A stretch of 6,664 nt of DNA, from positions 1-6,664 of the forward strand of contig JADLHH010000575.1 in NCBI GenBank assembly GCA_020848855.1, in the 5' to 3' direction. A model generated the notes under the pieces. It was not told the DNA's origin, made no database searches, and saw only the letters and a program-made list of their open reading frames with translations. Of this stretch, positions 6,023 to 6,664 are shown one piece after another (position 1 is the stretch's first letter; each line of letters begins with the position of its first letter). This DNA is from Anaerolineae bacterium. GTDB taxonomy: Bacteria; Chloroflexota; Anaerolineae; Aggregatilineales; Phototrophicaceae. Made by a program: the position numbers and the translations under genes.

Positions 6023-6664
6023 GACAGGTACTCTCCCGACAGGAACTCTCCCGGATCAGCCACGCAGCCCATCAGCGCGCTGGCGGCGACCACATACGGG
6101 TTCGACAGGTAGATCGGCGCGTCCGCCGTGCCCATGCGCCCCTTGAAATTGCGGCTGCCGCTGCTGATGGTCGCCTCGTTGGGCGCGGGCACACCCATGT
6201 GATTGCCCATGCATGGACCGCAGCCGGGCGTTGTGATGGTCGCGCCCGCTTCGATCAGGTCGGTCAGCACGCCGGTTTCCAGCGCCTGCAAAAGCACCTG
6301 CTGACTCGCCGGAATGACGATGAACCGAATCCGCGTCCTGCGTCCCTTGACCACCTTCGCGGCGGCGGCAAGGTCGCTGTAGCGCCCGCCCGTACACGTC
6401 CCAATGAACGCCTGCTGATCGGCTGACCGACAGCTTCTGCGAGCGCCACCACCTGATCCGGCTGGTGCGGCAGCGCAATTTTCGGCTGGAGCGCGCTCAC
6501 GTCGAACGTATGCCGCTCCTCATAGACCGTGTCGGCATCGGGATAAATCGGCGTATAGTCGCCCACCCCGCGCGCTGCCAGATAGTCGAACACGGCTTGA
6601 TCGGGCGGGAAGTAGGCATTCATCGCGCCGAACTCCGCCATCATGTTGGGGATCACCGGGCGCT
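6019..6664 (-). CDS. leuC: 3-isopropylmalate dehydratase-type large subunit (LeuC/HacA), C-terminal part, with apparent frameshift
   Basis: This is the last part (about 215 codons) of an aconitase-family large subunit; its N-terminus lies beyond 6664. The frame entering from the right carries [19 protein letters not shown] and runs to about 6421. There it must shift by one missing base to continue as [22 protein letters not shown], then [22 protein letters not shown] and a TGA stop at 6019. The [4Fe-4S] ligands (Cys of GTCTGGR, both Cys of CGPC) all lie after the shift. The iron-sulfur motif is CTGGR where CTNGR is usual. Without the shift the first frame ends at 6264 with an unrelated tail. 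The cause may be a sequencing error, a real mutation or recoding. It is coupled to the small subunit through an ATGA overlap. Confidence 0.85.
6023..6052 (-). repeat. 15-bp tandem duplication carrying a doubled ribosome-binding site
   Basis: On the minus strand GGGAGAGTTCCTGTC is followed immediately by GGGAGAGTACCTGTC, with one mismatch. The pair encodes the large subunit's last residues (GEFLS then GEYLS) and places two purine-rich GGGAGAG sites ahead of the small-subunit ATG. The nearer is eight bases away and is the likely functional one. Confidence 0.85.

Noticed and set aside
6264..6420. C-terminal tail of the unshifted large-subunit frame
   Set aside because: After about 6421 it is Arg-rich and unlike the family, while the alternative frame carries the expected iron-sulfur motifs.

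Overview
The window looks like a piece of a high-GC bacterial chromosome. The best guess is Chloroflexota, possibly Anaerolineae-like. That guess rests on remembered resemblance of the exported SH3-type proteins and the small Cys-rich lipoprotein to proteins common in that phylum. No rRNA or other marker gene is present, so the assignment is inference.

Left part (1-3456): a cell-envelope cluster. Two genes on the minus strand form a tight operon. The first (2387->780) encodes a 535-residue exported protein with bacterial SH3-like modules. The second (769->1, cut by the window edge) encodes a signal peptide, an SH3 domain and the start of an SGNH/GDSL-hydrolase-like domain. Diverging from them is a plus-strand gene (2545-3456) for a stand-alone exported SGNH-like protein. 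Its catalytic-like domain is a clear paralogue of the second half of the 769->1 product. The two paralogues depart from the SGNH consensus at different places: Cys replaces the Ser nucleophile in one, and Asn of block III is lost in the other.

Middle (3457-3972): a hairpin terminator that could serve both strands, a small CGCCAAG repeat cluster, and a minus-strand lipoprotein gene. The signal-peptide region of that gene carries an in-frame palindromic repeat.

Right part (3950-6664): a 2-oxoacid chain-elongation set of the leucine or AAA-lysine type. On the minus strand lie the C-terminal half of an aconitase-family large subunit (LeuC/HacA type, interrupted by an apparent single-base frameshift), its small subunit (LeuD type, overlapping by ATGA), and, after an oppositely oriented VOC/PhnB-like gene, a beta-decarboxylating dehydrogenase of the isopropylmalate/homoisocitrate family. 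Dehydratase plus dehydrogenase would isomerise and then oxidatively decarboxylate a 2-alkylmalate or homocitrate-type acid. The sequence leaves open whether this serves leucine, lysine or another chain-elongation route.

Structures outside the genes include two copies of one GC-rich palindrome with compensatory stem changes (3905-3942 and 5512-5533), a 15-bp tandem duplication that doubles the ribosome-binding site before the small dehydratase subunit, and a divergent promoter region in which the -10 boxes of the two strands overlap. I see no CRISPR, tRNA, rRNA, insertion sequence or phage gene.
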